A DNA stretch of 64,000 nucleotides from contig NZ_SMFV01000002.1 of the NCBI RefSeq assembly GCF_004339575.1, positions 248,001 through 312,000 of the forward strand. The letters run 5' to 3'. This document shows positions 7,629 through 19,183 of this stretch, piece by piece. Source of the DNA: Phorcysia thermohydrogeniphila (GTDB lineage Bacteria; Aquificota; Aquificia; Desulfurobacteriales; Desulfurobacteriaceae). The position numbers and the translations under genes were made by a program. Every line of letters starts with the position of its first letter. Positions within the stretch are counted from its first letter, which is position 1. The notes below the pieces were generated by a model, which searched no databases, had not been told where the DNA came from, and worked only from the letters and a program-made list of their open reading frames with translations.

Positions 7629-9086
7629 ATGAGGTTAAGTTTTCGGGTTGAAGAGCCTATGGAAATAGTAAAGTATGAAAGCTACGGATGTGAAAAGTTA
7701 AAGGAGAAAGATGCTCTTGGAATGGAGGAACAGGTTGAGAAATTTAAAGAGGAGATTTTAATGCAGAATGGGAAGTTTAGAGAGGGAACTGTGGGAATAG
7801 TTTCTCAGTATGGAGGAGGTAAAAGTTTTTTTCTTAGTCTTCTTTATTGTAAGCTTAAGCAGGATAGAAACTGTATTTACGTGGATATATCGCGTTATGA
7901 GCATGAACCAGACGTGTTTAGGGTGCTTATGGAAGAAATACTGAGAGAGGCGACTATCAAGTCTTCTCTTAGAGAGAGGGTTAAAGAATTTATAAAGATT
8001 GTTAGGAGTACTACCCCTTTGATTCAAGGATTTGCTACATTCCTTTATCCTGTAGCACTTCCTGCTGTTCAGTTAGGGAAAGGATTGGTAGATACCTTGG
8101 ACAGTGTGGTAAATGATGGGAATTTGCGTGATGAGCTTTATGCTAAGCTAAGTGAAGTAACGCAGGATATGCCTTTGGTGGTCTTAATAGACAATTTGGA
8201 TCGTTGCAGGCCAGATTACGTTCTTCATTTTCTTGCAAGTGTAAAGGATATTTTGAAAATGAGAGGAATATTGTTCATCGTAGCTTACGATAAAACAGAG
8301 CTTTTGAATGTTATTAAGAAAACTTTTGGTGAGAAAATAGATGTAGAAAGTTATTTACGAAAATACATAGCTGTGGAATTTTCGTTAGATAGTTTTTTTT
8401 GGCATTTTGACAAGGAAAAGAAGATTAAAGCATTGAACAAACTTTTAGTTTTTTCTGAGGAAGAGAGAAAGGTGGTAGAAGAGAATTTGAAAGAAGTGGG
8501 AGCGGGGATTTCGGATTTTGAAGGGGTGGTGAAAAGTTTAGAAGAAAATAGTATTACTGCTATGGAGGAATTTTTCTGTCTGTTTCCGGCAGTTTCTTTT
8601 CGTAAGTTGGAGCTAATTTTTAAGCATTTTAAAACTTTACTGCTTCGAAAAGATTTTAGCAAGGCGTTGTTAGAACTAAATGAAGGATTTTTTAAAGGAG
8701 AAAAACAAAAAATCTCTGAAAAGGCGGCTTTTTATTTGCCTTTCTGTGTAATTTTTCTTTTATTTGTAAAAAGTCTGAGTAGTAATATTTATGAGTTTTG
8801 GAAACTCTCGCTGGGAGATGATGTTCTTTTAATTGGTCTTTTTGATGAGGAAGAGCGCGAAAAGATGGAAAAGGAAATAGAGCAATTACTCAATAGTGCG
8901 AAAAAAATTGTAGAAGAAATAGATAAAAAATTTAATTTCTCTTTACTAGAAGCGGGTATTTTCGATGGTAATTTTGAGGAAAATGGAAGGATATATATTT
9001 GGAAAAAAGCTTTTTCGCTTGTTGATGTTATTAGTGATTTTGAATTGTATTCAGGAGTAACTAGTGAAGAAGGAAAGAGTGAATAG
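7629..9086 (+). CDS. KAP-family P-loop NTPase (cassette gene 1)
   Basis: 485 residues from an ATG behind a GGAGGGGGG ribosome site. The Walker A segment SQYGGGKSFF (59-68) has serine where the first glycine/alanine is usual. A hydrophobic stretch (about 131-150) lies between Walker A and Walker B, as in KAP NTPases, which insert membrane helices there. Walker B is VVLIDNLDRC (184-193), followed by the KAP-typical FIVAYDKTELLNVI and YLRKYIAVEFSL. A second hydrophobic segment follows at about 375-390. KAP proteins are named for Kidins220/ARMS and phage-exclusion protein PifA. Bacterial members are membrane-associated and often plasmid- or island-borne. The gene is strongly A/T-rich compared with ilvN. 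Family assignment is by motif; function is unknown. Confidence 0.78.
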   Translation: MRLSFRVEEPMEIVKYESYGCEKLKEKDALGMEEQVEKFKEEILMQNGKFREGTVGIVSQYGGGKSFFLSLLYCKLKQDRNCIYVDISRYEHEPDVFRVLMEEILREATIKSSLRERVKEFIKIVRSTTPLIQGFATFLYPVALPAVQLGKGLVDTLDSVVNDGNLRDELYAKLSEVTQDMPLVVLIDNLDRCRPDYVLHFLASVKDILKMRGILFIVAYDKTELLNVIKKTFGEKIDVESYLRKYIAVEFSLDSFFWHFDKEKKIKALNKLLVFSEEERKVVEENLKEVGAGISDFEGVVKSLEENSITAMEEFFCLFPAVSFRKLELIFKHFKTLLLRKDFSKALLELNEGFFKGEKQKISEKAAFYLPFCVIFLLFVKSLSSNIYEFWKLSLGDDVLLIGLFDEEEREKMEKEIEQLLNSAKKIVEEIDKKFNFSLLEAGIFDGNFEENGRIYIWKKAFSLVDVISDFELYSGVTSEEGKSE

Positions 9087-9101
9087 AAGGAGTCTGTAGA
9101 G

Positions 9102-12750
<3,649 letters not shown>

Positions 12751-12756
12751 TTTTTC

Positions 12757-12773
12757 GGGGGGATTATCCCCCC
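12757..12773. terminator. Hairpin between convergent ilvC and the SPOR gene
   Basis: GGGGGG (12757-12762), loop ATTAT, then CCCCCC (12768-12773), a perfect 6-bp G/C stem 6 bases after the ilvC stop. On the plus strand it is followed by TTAAATT, a weak T-tract. It overlaps the last codons of the SPOR protein gene on the other strand. It is likely the ilv operon terminator. Confidence 0.6.
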
Positions 12774-13744
12774 TTAAATTCCTTGCCTGATAAGCTTTCA
12801 GCTTTTTTCTCAAAAAGGTCAGCCAGAATGTCTAAACCTTTCTTCCTTAGGTCCTCTGCAATTTCGCTGTAGAGAGTAGAAGCCTCTAAGTACCTTCCAG
12901 TTTTCTCAAAGCTTTCTGCAACTGCCTTCTTTACAAAGGTATCTTCTGGATTCTTGCTGAGGTAGGGAATTCCAATTTCTAAGACCCTCTCGTACTTATC
13001 TTCCTTCAGGAGGGAGGCTATAAATTTTTCAAACTCGGCTTCTTTTACCTTTTTGCCCTTCCTCTTTCTGCTACCTTTTACTATAAGAGCTCCAAGAGGT
13101 ATTAAAAGTGCCGGTATCAGGAGAAAGGGGAAGTAGTTTGTCCTCTCAGGCTTCTTCTCTGTTACACTGAGGGAGTTATCCTCCAGTTTTTGGAGCTCCT
13201 CCTCTATCCTCTCTATTGTTTGCTCAGGTGTTTCCTCCTTTTCTACCTTAGGTGGTTCTTTTTCTTCTTCTTTGGCTGGTGGAAGGGGAGGTGGAGGTTC
13301 TGTAACCTTGTCTGTCTTGTTTACCTCTCCTTCAGTTTTTTGTGGGGGAGACTCTTCTTCCCTTTCTGCCTGCCTTCTGGGAGTTTCTTCCTTTGCAGGG
13401 AGAGAGGAGGATGAAAAGAACTCAACGTTTTCGGGAATAAACTTTATTGCTGTTATGTAGTAGTCTGGAGCTACTTCATCTAAGTTGTTCTTCTTTCCAA
13501 ATTCTGAAGCCTCCTTGGCACTCTTAAAGAAACCGACCCTGACCTTGAACCTTCCTTTCCTGTAGCTTATTCTGGCGTAAGGAAGGTTCTTAACTTTCTC
13601 AAGGATTTCTAAGGCCTTCTTTTTAGTCTTAAAGGAGCCGACCTGAATTGTGAAAACCTTTTCTCCTGCTTTTGGGATGCTCATAGCAAAGGAAGGAGAA
13701 ATAAGAAGAGAAAGGAAAATGGCCAAGTATATGGGAGCTCTCAT
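12764..13744 (-). CDS. SPOR-domain membrane protein with cytoplasmic TPR-like tail
   Basis: 326 residues. A signal peptide (1-20, ending SFA) is followed by a SPOR domain at about 28-105 ([34 protein letters not shown]), which binds denuded septal peptidoglycan. A Pro/Glu/Lys-rich linker spans about 115-200, then one transmembrane helix at about 204-222 and a basic stop-transfer. The C-terminal region at about 235-318 looks like one or two TPR-type helical repeats. The order places SPOR outside and TPR inside, the reverse of FtsN-type proteins, which have a cytoplasmic N-terminus and a C-terminal SPOR domain. It overlaps the cysE stop by 4 bases (ATGA). No named family recognised. Confidence 0.75.
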   Translation of the reverse strand: MRAPIYLAIFLSLLISPSFAMSIPKAGEKVFTIQVGSFKTKKKALEILEKVKNLPYARISYRKGRFKVRVGFFKSAKEASEFGKKNNLDEVAPDYYITAIKFIPENVEFFSSSSLPAKEETPRRQAEREEESPPQKTEGEVNKTDKVTEPPPPLPPAKEEEKEPPKVEKEETPEQTIERIEEELQKLEDNSLSVTEKKPERTNYFPFLLIPALLIPLGALIVKGSRKRKGKKVKEAEFEKFIASLLKEDKYERVLEIGIPYLSKNPEDTFVKKAVAESFEKTGRYLEASTLYSEIAEDLRKKGLDILADLFEKKAESLSGKEFKGG

Positions 13745-14391
13745 TTTTTCAGTTCCTTCCTCAAGGATTTAACTTCAAGCTCCAAGTCGTGAATGATGTC
13801 AAGCATCTGTTTTAGGGATTCCATAACGGGGTCGGGAAGTTTGCCATGTTCAAGGTCTACCTTGGTTGGCTTTATTCCATTCCTCTTTACCACTTTACCC
13901 GGGATACCAACAACGGTTGAGTTGGGGGGAACGTCCTTTATAACAACTGAGTTAGCACCTATTTTACAGTTGTCACCTATTTTTACAGGTCCAAGAATTT
14001 TAGCTCCGGCACCTATAACAACGTTGTTTCCTATGGTCGGGTGTCTTTTTCCCTTTTTGGTGCTCGTTCCCCCTAAGGTAACCTGATGGTAGATGGTAAC
14101 GTCGTCCCCTATTTCTGCTGTTTCGCCGATAACGACTCCCATACCGTGGTCTATAAAGAAGCGCCTCCCTATCTTTGCGCCGGGGTGAATTTCTATGCCG
14201 GTAAACCACCTAGAAAAGTGAGATATGAGCCTCGCAAGGAGCTTAAAGTTGTGGTTCCAGAGCCAGTGGGCAATCCTGTGGAGCCATATAGCGTGAAGTC
14301 CCGGGTAGCAGAGGATAACCTCTATTACGCTTCTTGCCGCAGGGTCTCTCTCAAAGACGGTTTCTATGTCCTCTTTTAGCCTTTTAAACAT
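13741..14391 (-). CDS. cysE: Serine O-acetyltransferase
   Basis: 216 residues, the short (EpsC-like) form. It makes O-acetylserine for cysteine synthesis from serine and acetyl-CoA. An N-terminal helical part includes [11 protein letters not shown] and HRIAHWLW. It is followed by the left-handed beta-helix of hexapeptide repeats with [35 protein letters not shown] and the GKRHPTIG loop. The C-terminus carries a helical tail that is longer than in the minimal form. A GGAGAAGGA ribosome site precedes the ATG. It is divergent from the ArsR-type regulator gene, with 67 bases between the two starts. Confidence 0.95.
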   Translation of the reverse strand: MFKRLKEDIETVFERDPAARSVIEVILCYPGLHAIWLHRIAHWLWNHNFKLLARLISHFSRWFTGIEIHPGAKIGRRFFIDHGMGVVIGETAEIGDDVTIYHQVTLGGTSTKKGKRHPTIGNNVVIGAGAKILGPVKIGDNCKIGANSVVIKDVPPNSTVVGIPGKVVKRNGIKPTKVDLEHGKLPDPVMESLKQMLDIIHDLELEVKSLRKELKK

Positions 14392-14458
14392 TCCTTCTCC
14401 TGTAAATGCCCAAGTTGCTTTTTGCTAAAATACATCCATCCGAGCAGGGAGGTAGTGG

Positions 14459-14755
14459 ATGGACGAAACGTGCCAGAAGTTTTACGAAAAGTATAACGAA
14501 TATGCTAGGCTCTTTGAAATCCTCTCTAACCCCATAAGAATCGGCATCATTGTAATGCTTGCGAAAGGGCCAAAAAGACCTAAGGAAATAAGGGAAAAGC
14601 TGGGAGTCCCTCAATCACTCCTCTCACAACATGCATCAATACTGAGGGAGATGGGGATAATAGAGAAAGTTGATAGGTTTAACGTTAAATCGCCGTGTAG
14701 GCTGAAAAATCCTAGGGTTTTGGAGATACTGAAGGCTGCTGGAATAGAGTTTTAG
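14459..14755 (+). CDS. ArsR/SmtB-family winged-helix regulator
   Basis: 98 residues with the ArsR winged-helix pattern: LFEILSNPIRIGIIVMLAKG, then KEIREKLGVPQSLLSQHASILREMGII with the recognition helix. Cysteines at residue 5 and near the C-terminus (SPCRL) could serve as metal or redox ligands, but the classical ELCVCDL metal motif is absent. The GGGAGG ribosome site lies 7 bases before the ATG. It is divergent from cysE, and an extended -10 TGCTAAAAT is present in the shared gap. It is therefore a reasonable candidate regulator of cysteine synthesis (inference). The stop overlaps the mraY stop by 4 bases in convergent orientation. Confidence 0.82.
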   Translation: MDETCQKFYEKYNEYARLFEILSNPIRIGIIVMLAKGPKRPKEIREKLGVPQSLLSQHASILREMGIIEKVDRFNVKSPCRLKNPRVLEILKAAGIEF

Positions 14756-15828
14756 CGAATTTTTAGCATACTTAAGGCTAAAAGTGCAAGAATTATTGAA
14801 ATTATCCAGAACCTGACTGTTATTTTAGGTTCCTCCCATCCTTTTTTCTCAAAGTGGTGGTGAAGGGGGGCCATTTTAAAGATTCTTCTGCCCTCTCCGT
14901 ACTTTCTCTTCGTGTACTTAAAGTAGTAGCGTTGAACGATTACAGATAGTGTCTCAAGGACAAAAATTCCTCCTGCAATTGCGAGAATAAACTCTTGCTT
15001 TGTAAGGATGGCGACTGTTCCAAGGAGAGCTCCCAGCGACAGCGACCCAACGTCCCCCATAAAGACGTCGGCCGGGTAAGCGTTAAACCAGAGAAAAGCT
15101 AAGGAAGCGCCTATCACTGCGGCGCAGATTATTGTTAGCTCTCCCGTCCCGGGGACGTAGGGAAGCTGAAGGTATTGAGAGAGCTTTACGTTACCGATAA
15201 CGTAGGAGAAAACCATAAACACGAAGGAAGTGGTTATCACTGGTCCTATTGCAAGGCCATCAAGTCCATCTGTTAGGTTTACGGCGTTTGAAGTTCCAAC
15301 TATTACAAACACAGCCCAAGGGATAAAGAGTAGCCCTAAGTCTATATGGAGGTTCTTAAAGACGGGGAAGTAAAGTTCCGTAGAGAACCCCATCTTGTAG
15401 AGGGCAACAGCGATAACCGTTGCTACGGCGACCTGAGAGAAGAACTTTTTCTTCTCTGAAAGACCTTCTGGATTTTTCTTCTTCGCCTTTATGTAGTCAT
15501 CAATAAAGCCGATAACACCAAATCCTATAACGGCCGTTATAACGAGCCAAACGTAAGGGTTTTTCAAGTTGTTCCAGAAGAGAACGGAGATAAGTAGGGC
15601 TGTGATTATGAGAAGTCCTCCCATTGTGGGGACGTTTTTCTTCTTGTGGGTCTCTGGAAGGTACTCCTTAACTGTCTGTTTGAACTGTAAATCCTTGAGT
15701 TTCTTCTCAAAGTAGGGGTAGAGGGCAAAGCCTATGAACATGGCCGTTATGGCGGCGTAGATACTTCTAAAGGTGATGTACTTAAAGAGAACTATCCCAA
15801 AAACCTGATAGAACAGGAAGTAGAGCAT
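14752..15828 (-). CDS. mraY: Phospho-N-acetylmuramoyl-pentapeptide transferase
   Basis: 358-residue polytopic inner-membrane enzyme that transfers phospho-MurNAc-pentapeptide to undecaprenyl phosphate, giving lipid I. The MraY signatures are all present: GFIDDYIKAKKKN, NLTDGLDGLA, MGDVGSLSLGA and the HHHFEKKGW loop. About ten hydrophobic segments are visible. It is normally in the mur/fts cell-division cluster. Here it is the last gene of a mixed run after dppC, only 3 bases downstream, with its ribosome site GAGGTAACGG partly in the dppC end. Confidence 0.97.
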   Translation of the reverse strand: MLYFLFYQVFGIVLFKYITFRSIYAAITAMFIGFALYPYFEKKLKDLQFKQTVKEYLPETHKKKNVPTMGGLLIITALLISVLFWNNLKNPYVWLVITAVIGFGVIGFIDDYIKAKKKNPEGLSEKKKFFSQVAVATVIAVALYKMGFSTELYFPVFKNLHIDLGLLFIPWAVFVIVGTSNAVNLTDGLDGLAIGPVITTSFVFMVFSYVIGNVKLSQYLQLPYVPGTGELTIICAAVIGASLAFLWFNAYPADVFMGDVGSLSLGALLGTVAILTKQEFILAIAGGIFVLETLSVIVQRYYFKYTKRKYGEGRRIFKMAPLHHHFEKKGWEEPKITVRFWIISIILALLALSMLKIR

Positions 15829-15831
15829 CCG

Positions 15832-16899
15832 TTACCTCTCTAACTTTACGTCAAAGTAGTCCCTTAAGCCGTCACCGAGGAGGTTAAAGGCCACTATAAC
15901 TGAAAAAATGGCAAATCCCGGAAGAAGTACCCACGGGTAAGCGGAGAGTGTATGAACGTTAGTAGCCTCAGAGAGCATGTTACCCCATGAGGGGTACGGC
16001 TCTTGGATTCCAAGCCCTATAAGGCTAAGGGCCGACTCTCCGAGGATGTAACTCGGAACGCTAAGTGTCGCGGCAATGATAACATAAGAGAGAGTGTTTG
16101 GGATAACGTGTCTAAAAATTACGTAAAGGTGACTGCCTCCGAGAACTCTTGCTGCCTTTACAAACTCCTGTTCCCTTATTGATAGGACCATTCCCCTTAT
16201 TACTCGGGAAAGTCCAGCCCACCCGATAAGTGAGAGGATTGCGACGATAATTATGAATACAAGGACGCTTGGCATATCCACCGGAAACATTGAGCGAAGG
16301 GCAAGCATTAAGTAAAAAGCAGGGAAGGCCATGAGAATCTCTATGAGCCTCATTATGACGTTATCTACTTTGCCACCAAAGTAGCCGGCGATGGAGCCGA
16401 CCAGAATGCCTATGGAGAACGAAATAGCTACCCCTATAAGTCCTATGGTTAGGGATATCCTAGTTCCGTATAGAAGCCTTGAGAATATGTCCCTTCCGAG
16501 CCTGTCCGTTCCAAGCAGGAATACGTGTCCATCCCCTTCAACGCCAAAAAGGTGAATGTCCGTCTTTATGAAGCCGAGGAGGTAGTGAGTTTCTCCTTTT
16601 ACAAAGAACTTTATCGGGTAAATCTTGGAGTAATCTGTTTCGTAGGTTTTTGTAACGGGGTCTACGAGGCAGTGGCCGTAAACGAAGGGTCTTAGGTGAA
16701 ATTTTCCTTCCCTGTCAAAAAAGTGGATAGGGGTCGGTGGATGGTATGGATACTGTCTAAACTGGGTATCGTATGGGTAGGGGGCTATAAAGTCGGCAAA
16801 GAGGGCAATAAAGTACAGGAAGACGAGGAAGGCTAAGGAGTAAGCTGCAAGCTTGTTTTTGGCGTAGAGCTTTTCAATGAAGGAGGTCCTACCTGACAA
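15832..16899 (-). CDS. Dipeptide/oligopeptide ABC transporter permease (DppC/OppC type)
   Basis: 355 residues. One N-terminal membrane helix is followed by a long extracytoplasmic insert (about 50-130). Then comes the binding-protein-dependent permease domain, with LGTDRLGRDIFSRLLYGTRISL and the EAA loop (EQEFVKAARVLGGS). The C-terminus GDGLRDYFDVKLER is typical of DppC. Start is TTG at 16899 behind GAGGG, overlapping dppB by 11 bases. No ATPase (DppD/F) or binding-protein gene is adjacent, so those parts must be encoded elsewhere or the permeases pair with a shared ATPase. Confidence 0.92.
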   Translation of the reverse strand: MSGRTSFIEKLYAKNKLAAYSLAFLVFLYFIALFADFIAPYPYDTQFRQYPYHPPTPIHFFDREGKFHLRPFVYGHCLVDPVTKTYETDYSKIYPIKFFVKGETHYLLGFIKTDIHLFGVEGDGHVFLLGTDRLGRDIFSRLLYGTRISLTIGLIGVAISFSIGILVGSIAGYFGGKVDNVIMRLIEILMAFPAFYLMLALRSMFPVDMPSVLVFIIIVAILSLIGWAGLSRVIRGMVLSIREQEFVKAARVLGGSHLYVIFRHVIPNTLSYVIIAATLSVPSYILGESALSLIGLGIQEPYPSWGNMLSEATNVHTLSAYPWVLLPGFAIFSVIVAFNLLGDGLRDYFDVKLER

Positions 16900-17878
16900 C
16901 TTTTCCCTCTACCTCTTTTTCCCTAATTCTTGGGTCGTTTAGGGCAAGGAGGATGTCTGCAATTAGGTTTCCTACGACAAGCATGATTCCACCGATGTAG
17001 AGAGAGCCCATCACTAAGAAGAGGTCCTGAGACATAACGGCGTCAAACATTAGCCTTCCCATTCCCGGCCACGCCGTGATTATTTCTATAAGGGCAGCTC
17101 CCGAAAGTAGTCCGGCTATATCAAAACCTATGAGGGTCAGAAAGGGGTTCATGGCGTTTCTAAAGGCGTGTTTCATAACTACTGTTCTGTAGGGAAGTCC
17201 TTTGGCAATGGCCACTTTAACGTAGTCCTTGTTTAGCTCCTCTATTATGGTGCTCCTTACAAGCCTTAAAAGTCCTGCGATACTTCCAACAATGAGAACT
17301 GTAAGGGGTATCGCCATGTGCCAGAGCCTATCGGCAATTTTTCCGATTAGGGAGAGCTCCTCGTAGTTTTCTGATACAACTCCACCTATCGGAAAGAGTC
17401 CCGTTTTTGAAGCAACGTACATCAGTATGAAGGCTAAGAAGAAGTTGGGAAGTGATATTCCGAAGAGGGAAAAGAGTGTAATTATCCTGTCAAGGAGTTT
17501 GCCGTTGTAAACTCCGGCGATAATCCCGAGGGGTACTGCAATTAGCCAAGAGAGGATAAAGGAGGAGACCGTAAGCTGGAGAGTGTTAATTAGCCTTTCG
17601 CCGATTAGCTCTGTTACGGGCTTGTGGTATGCAAAGGAGTATCCGAGGTTAAACTGGAGTGCGTTGATTAACCAGTGGAAATACTGTAGAAGTAAGTTTT
17701 GGTCAAGGCCGTAAGATTTGCGGAGTTCCTCAATCGTTTCCTTTGAAATCGCGGGGTTCATCTCTAACTGTGTAAAAAAGTCCCCCGGAGCAAGCTTAAT
17801 AACGAGGAAGGATACAAAAGTCATCCCGATGATTATGGGTATCATCTGAAGGAGGCGTTTTAAGAGGAAAAGGAGCAT
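16889..17878 (-). CDS. Dipeptide/oligopeptide ABC transporter permease (DppB/OppB type)
   Basis: 329 residues. The N-terminal signature LLKRLLQMIPIIIGMTFVSF is typical of DppB/OppB, followed by about five more membrane helices. The EAA loop is NKDYVKVAIAKGLPYRTV and the conserved C-terminal segment is ALNDPRIREKE. It forms a heterodimeric channel with the following DppC-type gene. It lies 16 bases after the pyrimidine reductase gene in the same transcriptional run. The substrate could be peptides, nickel or another small solute; sequence alone does not say. Confidence 0.93.
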   Translation of the reverse strand: MLLFLLKRLLQMIPIIIGMTFVSFLVIKLAPGDFFTQLEMNPAISKETIEELRKSYGLDQNLLLQYFHWLINALQFNLGYSFAYHKPVTELIGERLINTLQLTVSSFILSWLIAVPLGIIAGVYNGKLLDRIITLFSLFGISLPNFFLAFILMYVASKTGLFPIGGVVSENYEELSLIGKIADRLWHMAIPLTVLIVGSIAGLLRLVRSTIIEELNKDYVKVAIAKGLPYRTVVMKHAFRNAMNPFLTLIGFDIAGLLSGAALIEIITAWPGMGRLMFDAVMSQDLFLVMGSLYIGGIMLVVGNLIADILLALNDPRIREKEVEGKVVR

Positions 17879-17894
17879 TGTCTATACCCTGTTT

Positions 17895-18557
17895 TTACGC
17901 CCTCTCATACTCGGTTATTATCTGGTTACCACACTGAAAGACCCTTTTAATTTTGAACTTTTTAACGGCATCAAGGCTTTTAAAACCTTCCCCTGACATT
18001 AAGGATGGAACGTCATCTCCCCCAACAACTACCGGAAGGTGAATTAGCCTTATCTCGTCAACCAAATCGTTCTTTATGAGCTCCCAGTTAACTTTACTGC
18101 CTCCTTCAACCATGAGCTTTTTTATGCCCATCTCGTAGAGCTTTTCAAAGAGCTCCACAAAGTCCACCCTGTCCTTCCCTGCAACGATTACCTTAGCTCC
18201 TCTTTCCTCTATAGCCTTTATTTTTTCTTTGGGAGCTCTCTCAGAAACTGCAATTACCGTTGGAGCAACTTCCGTGTTTAAAACGTTTGATTCAAGGGGA
18301 ATATCTGCCGTTGAGGAAGGAATGATTCTTGTTGGGTTCTCTCCCTCAACGTACCTAACCGTCAGGTTGGGGTTATCTATCCTGACGGTGTTTGCTCCCA
18401 CCATTATTCCGTCACATTCAGCCCTTATGGCGTGAAGGTACTTGTTGGCTTCATCGTCCATCAGCTTCATTATCTCCTTGCTGGAAACGCCCTTTGCAAG
18501 GGTCAACTTACCGTCAATGGTAACTTCCGAAACTATCATTACGTAGGGTCTTTTCAT
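17895..18557 (-). CDS. Single-domain diaminohydroxy-ribosylamino-pyrimidine phosphate reductase (RibD-C/archaeal RIB7 type)
   Basis: 220 residues of the DHFR-like RibD C-terminal fold. It starts PYVMIVSEVTIDGKLTLAKG, has the NADPH site AIRAECDGIMVGANTVRIDNP and the LMVEGGSKVNWELI segment. It lacks the N-terminal zinc deaminase domain that bacterial RibD carries, so it resembles the stand-alone archaeal/fungal reductase, which acts before deamination in riboflavin synthesis. ribE lies nearby at 21.5 kb on the other strand, consistent with a riboflavin role. A bacterial RibD may exist elsewhere, in which case this could reduce a related substrate. Confidence 0.85.
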   Translation of the reverse strand: MKRPYVMIVSEVTIDGKLTLAKGVSSKEIMKLMDDEANKYLHAIRAECDGIMVGANTVRIDNPNLTVRYVEGENPTRIIPSSTADIPLESNVLNTEVAPTVIAVSERAPKEKIKAIEERGAKVIVAGKDRVDFVELFEKLYEMGIKKLMVEGGSKVNWELIKNDLVDEIRLIHLPVVVGGDDVPSLMSGEGFKSLDAVKKFKIKRVFQCGNQIITEYERA

Positions 18558-18559
18558 AG

Positions 18560-19183
18560 CTACTCCTCGTAAACCTTACCGTATCTTTTGTAGAGGTAGT
18601 AAACCCTGTGCATCAGGGATAGGAAAGTCATAACGGCAATGAACTCTATTCCGTAGGTTAGGGACTTCTGGTAAAAGGGGTAAACGATGGAGCTTATAAA
18701 TAGAACTGCGAAGGTTTCCGGCCTGCCGAAAAAGCCCGTGCTCTCTAAGGGGTCTTTTATCTTTCCTACCTTCCTCTCCTCGTAACCTATCTCTGCGTAG
18801 GCTACCGGCTTTATGAAGGTGTGAAGCATACTGGCCACTACAACGAAGAGGGCAACCCACTCGGAGGAGTACTTGAGGGCAACTGCTCCAAGGACAAAGC
18901 CGTCAACCCACTTATCGGCAAGCCAGTCAAAGACAGCTCCAAACTTAGTGGCTTTCCTGTTGTTGACTGCAACGTAACCGTCACAGAGGTCAAGAACCCC
19001 TGAGGCAAATAGAAGGAAAGCCCCTATAACGGGGTGGCCCAAGTAGTAAAGTAAAGCTGCAATTGTTCCCGTAACGATGGCCATTAATGTTACGGTGTTT
19101 GGGGATACGTTCGTTTTTGCAAGAACCCAACCAAACGGGGAGTATAGCTTTTTGAGAGAGTCTCTCTTACTGGTAATGTTCAT
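18560..19183 (-). CDS. CDP-alcohol phosphatidyltransferase family membrane protein
   Basis: 207 residues, about five to six membrane segments. The family motif D-x2-DG-x2-AR-x8-G-x3-D-x3-D is present as DLCDGYVAV, then NNRKATKFGAVFDWLAD, with all four aspartates kept and valine in place of the conserved arginine. The enzyme joins a CDP-activated lipid or polyol to an alcohol acceptor (glycerophosphate, inositol phosphate or serine); the substrate cannot be read here. Start ATG overlaps the UDP-glucose dehydrogenase stop by one base (TAATG). The neighbour suggests a surface-lipid or compatible-solute role, which is inference. Confidence 0.82.
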   Translation of the reverse strand: MNITSKRDSLKKLYSPFGWVLAKTNVSPNTVTLMAIVTGTIAALLYYLGHPVIGAFLLFASGVLDLCDGYVAVNNRKATKFGAVFDWLADKWVDGFVLGAVALKYSSEWVALFVVVASMLHTFIKPVAYAEIGYEERKVGKIKDPLESTGFFGRPETFAVLFISSIVYPFYQKSLTYGIEFIAVMTFLSLMHRVYYLYKRYGKVYEE

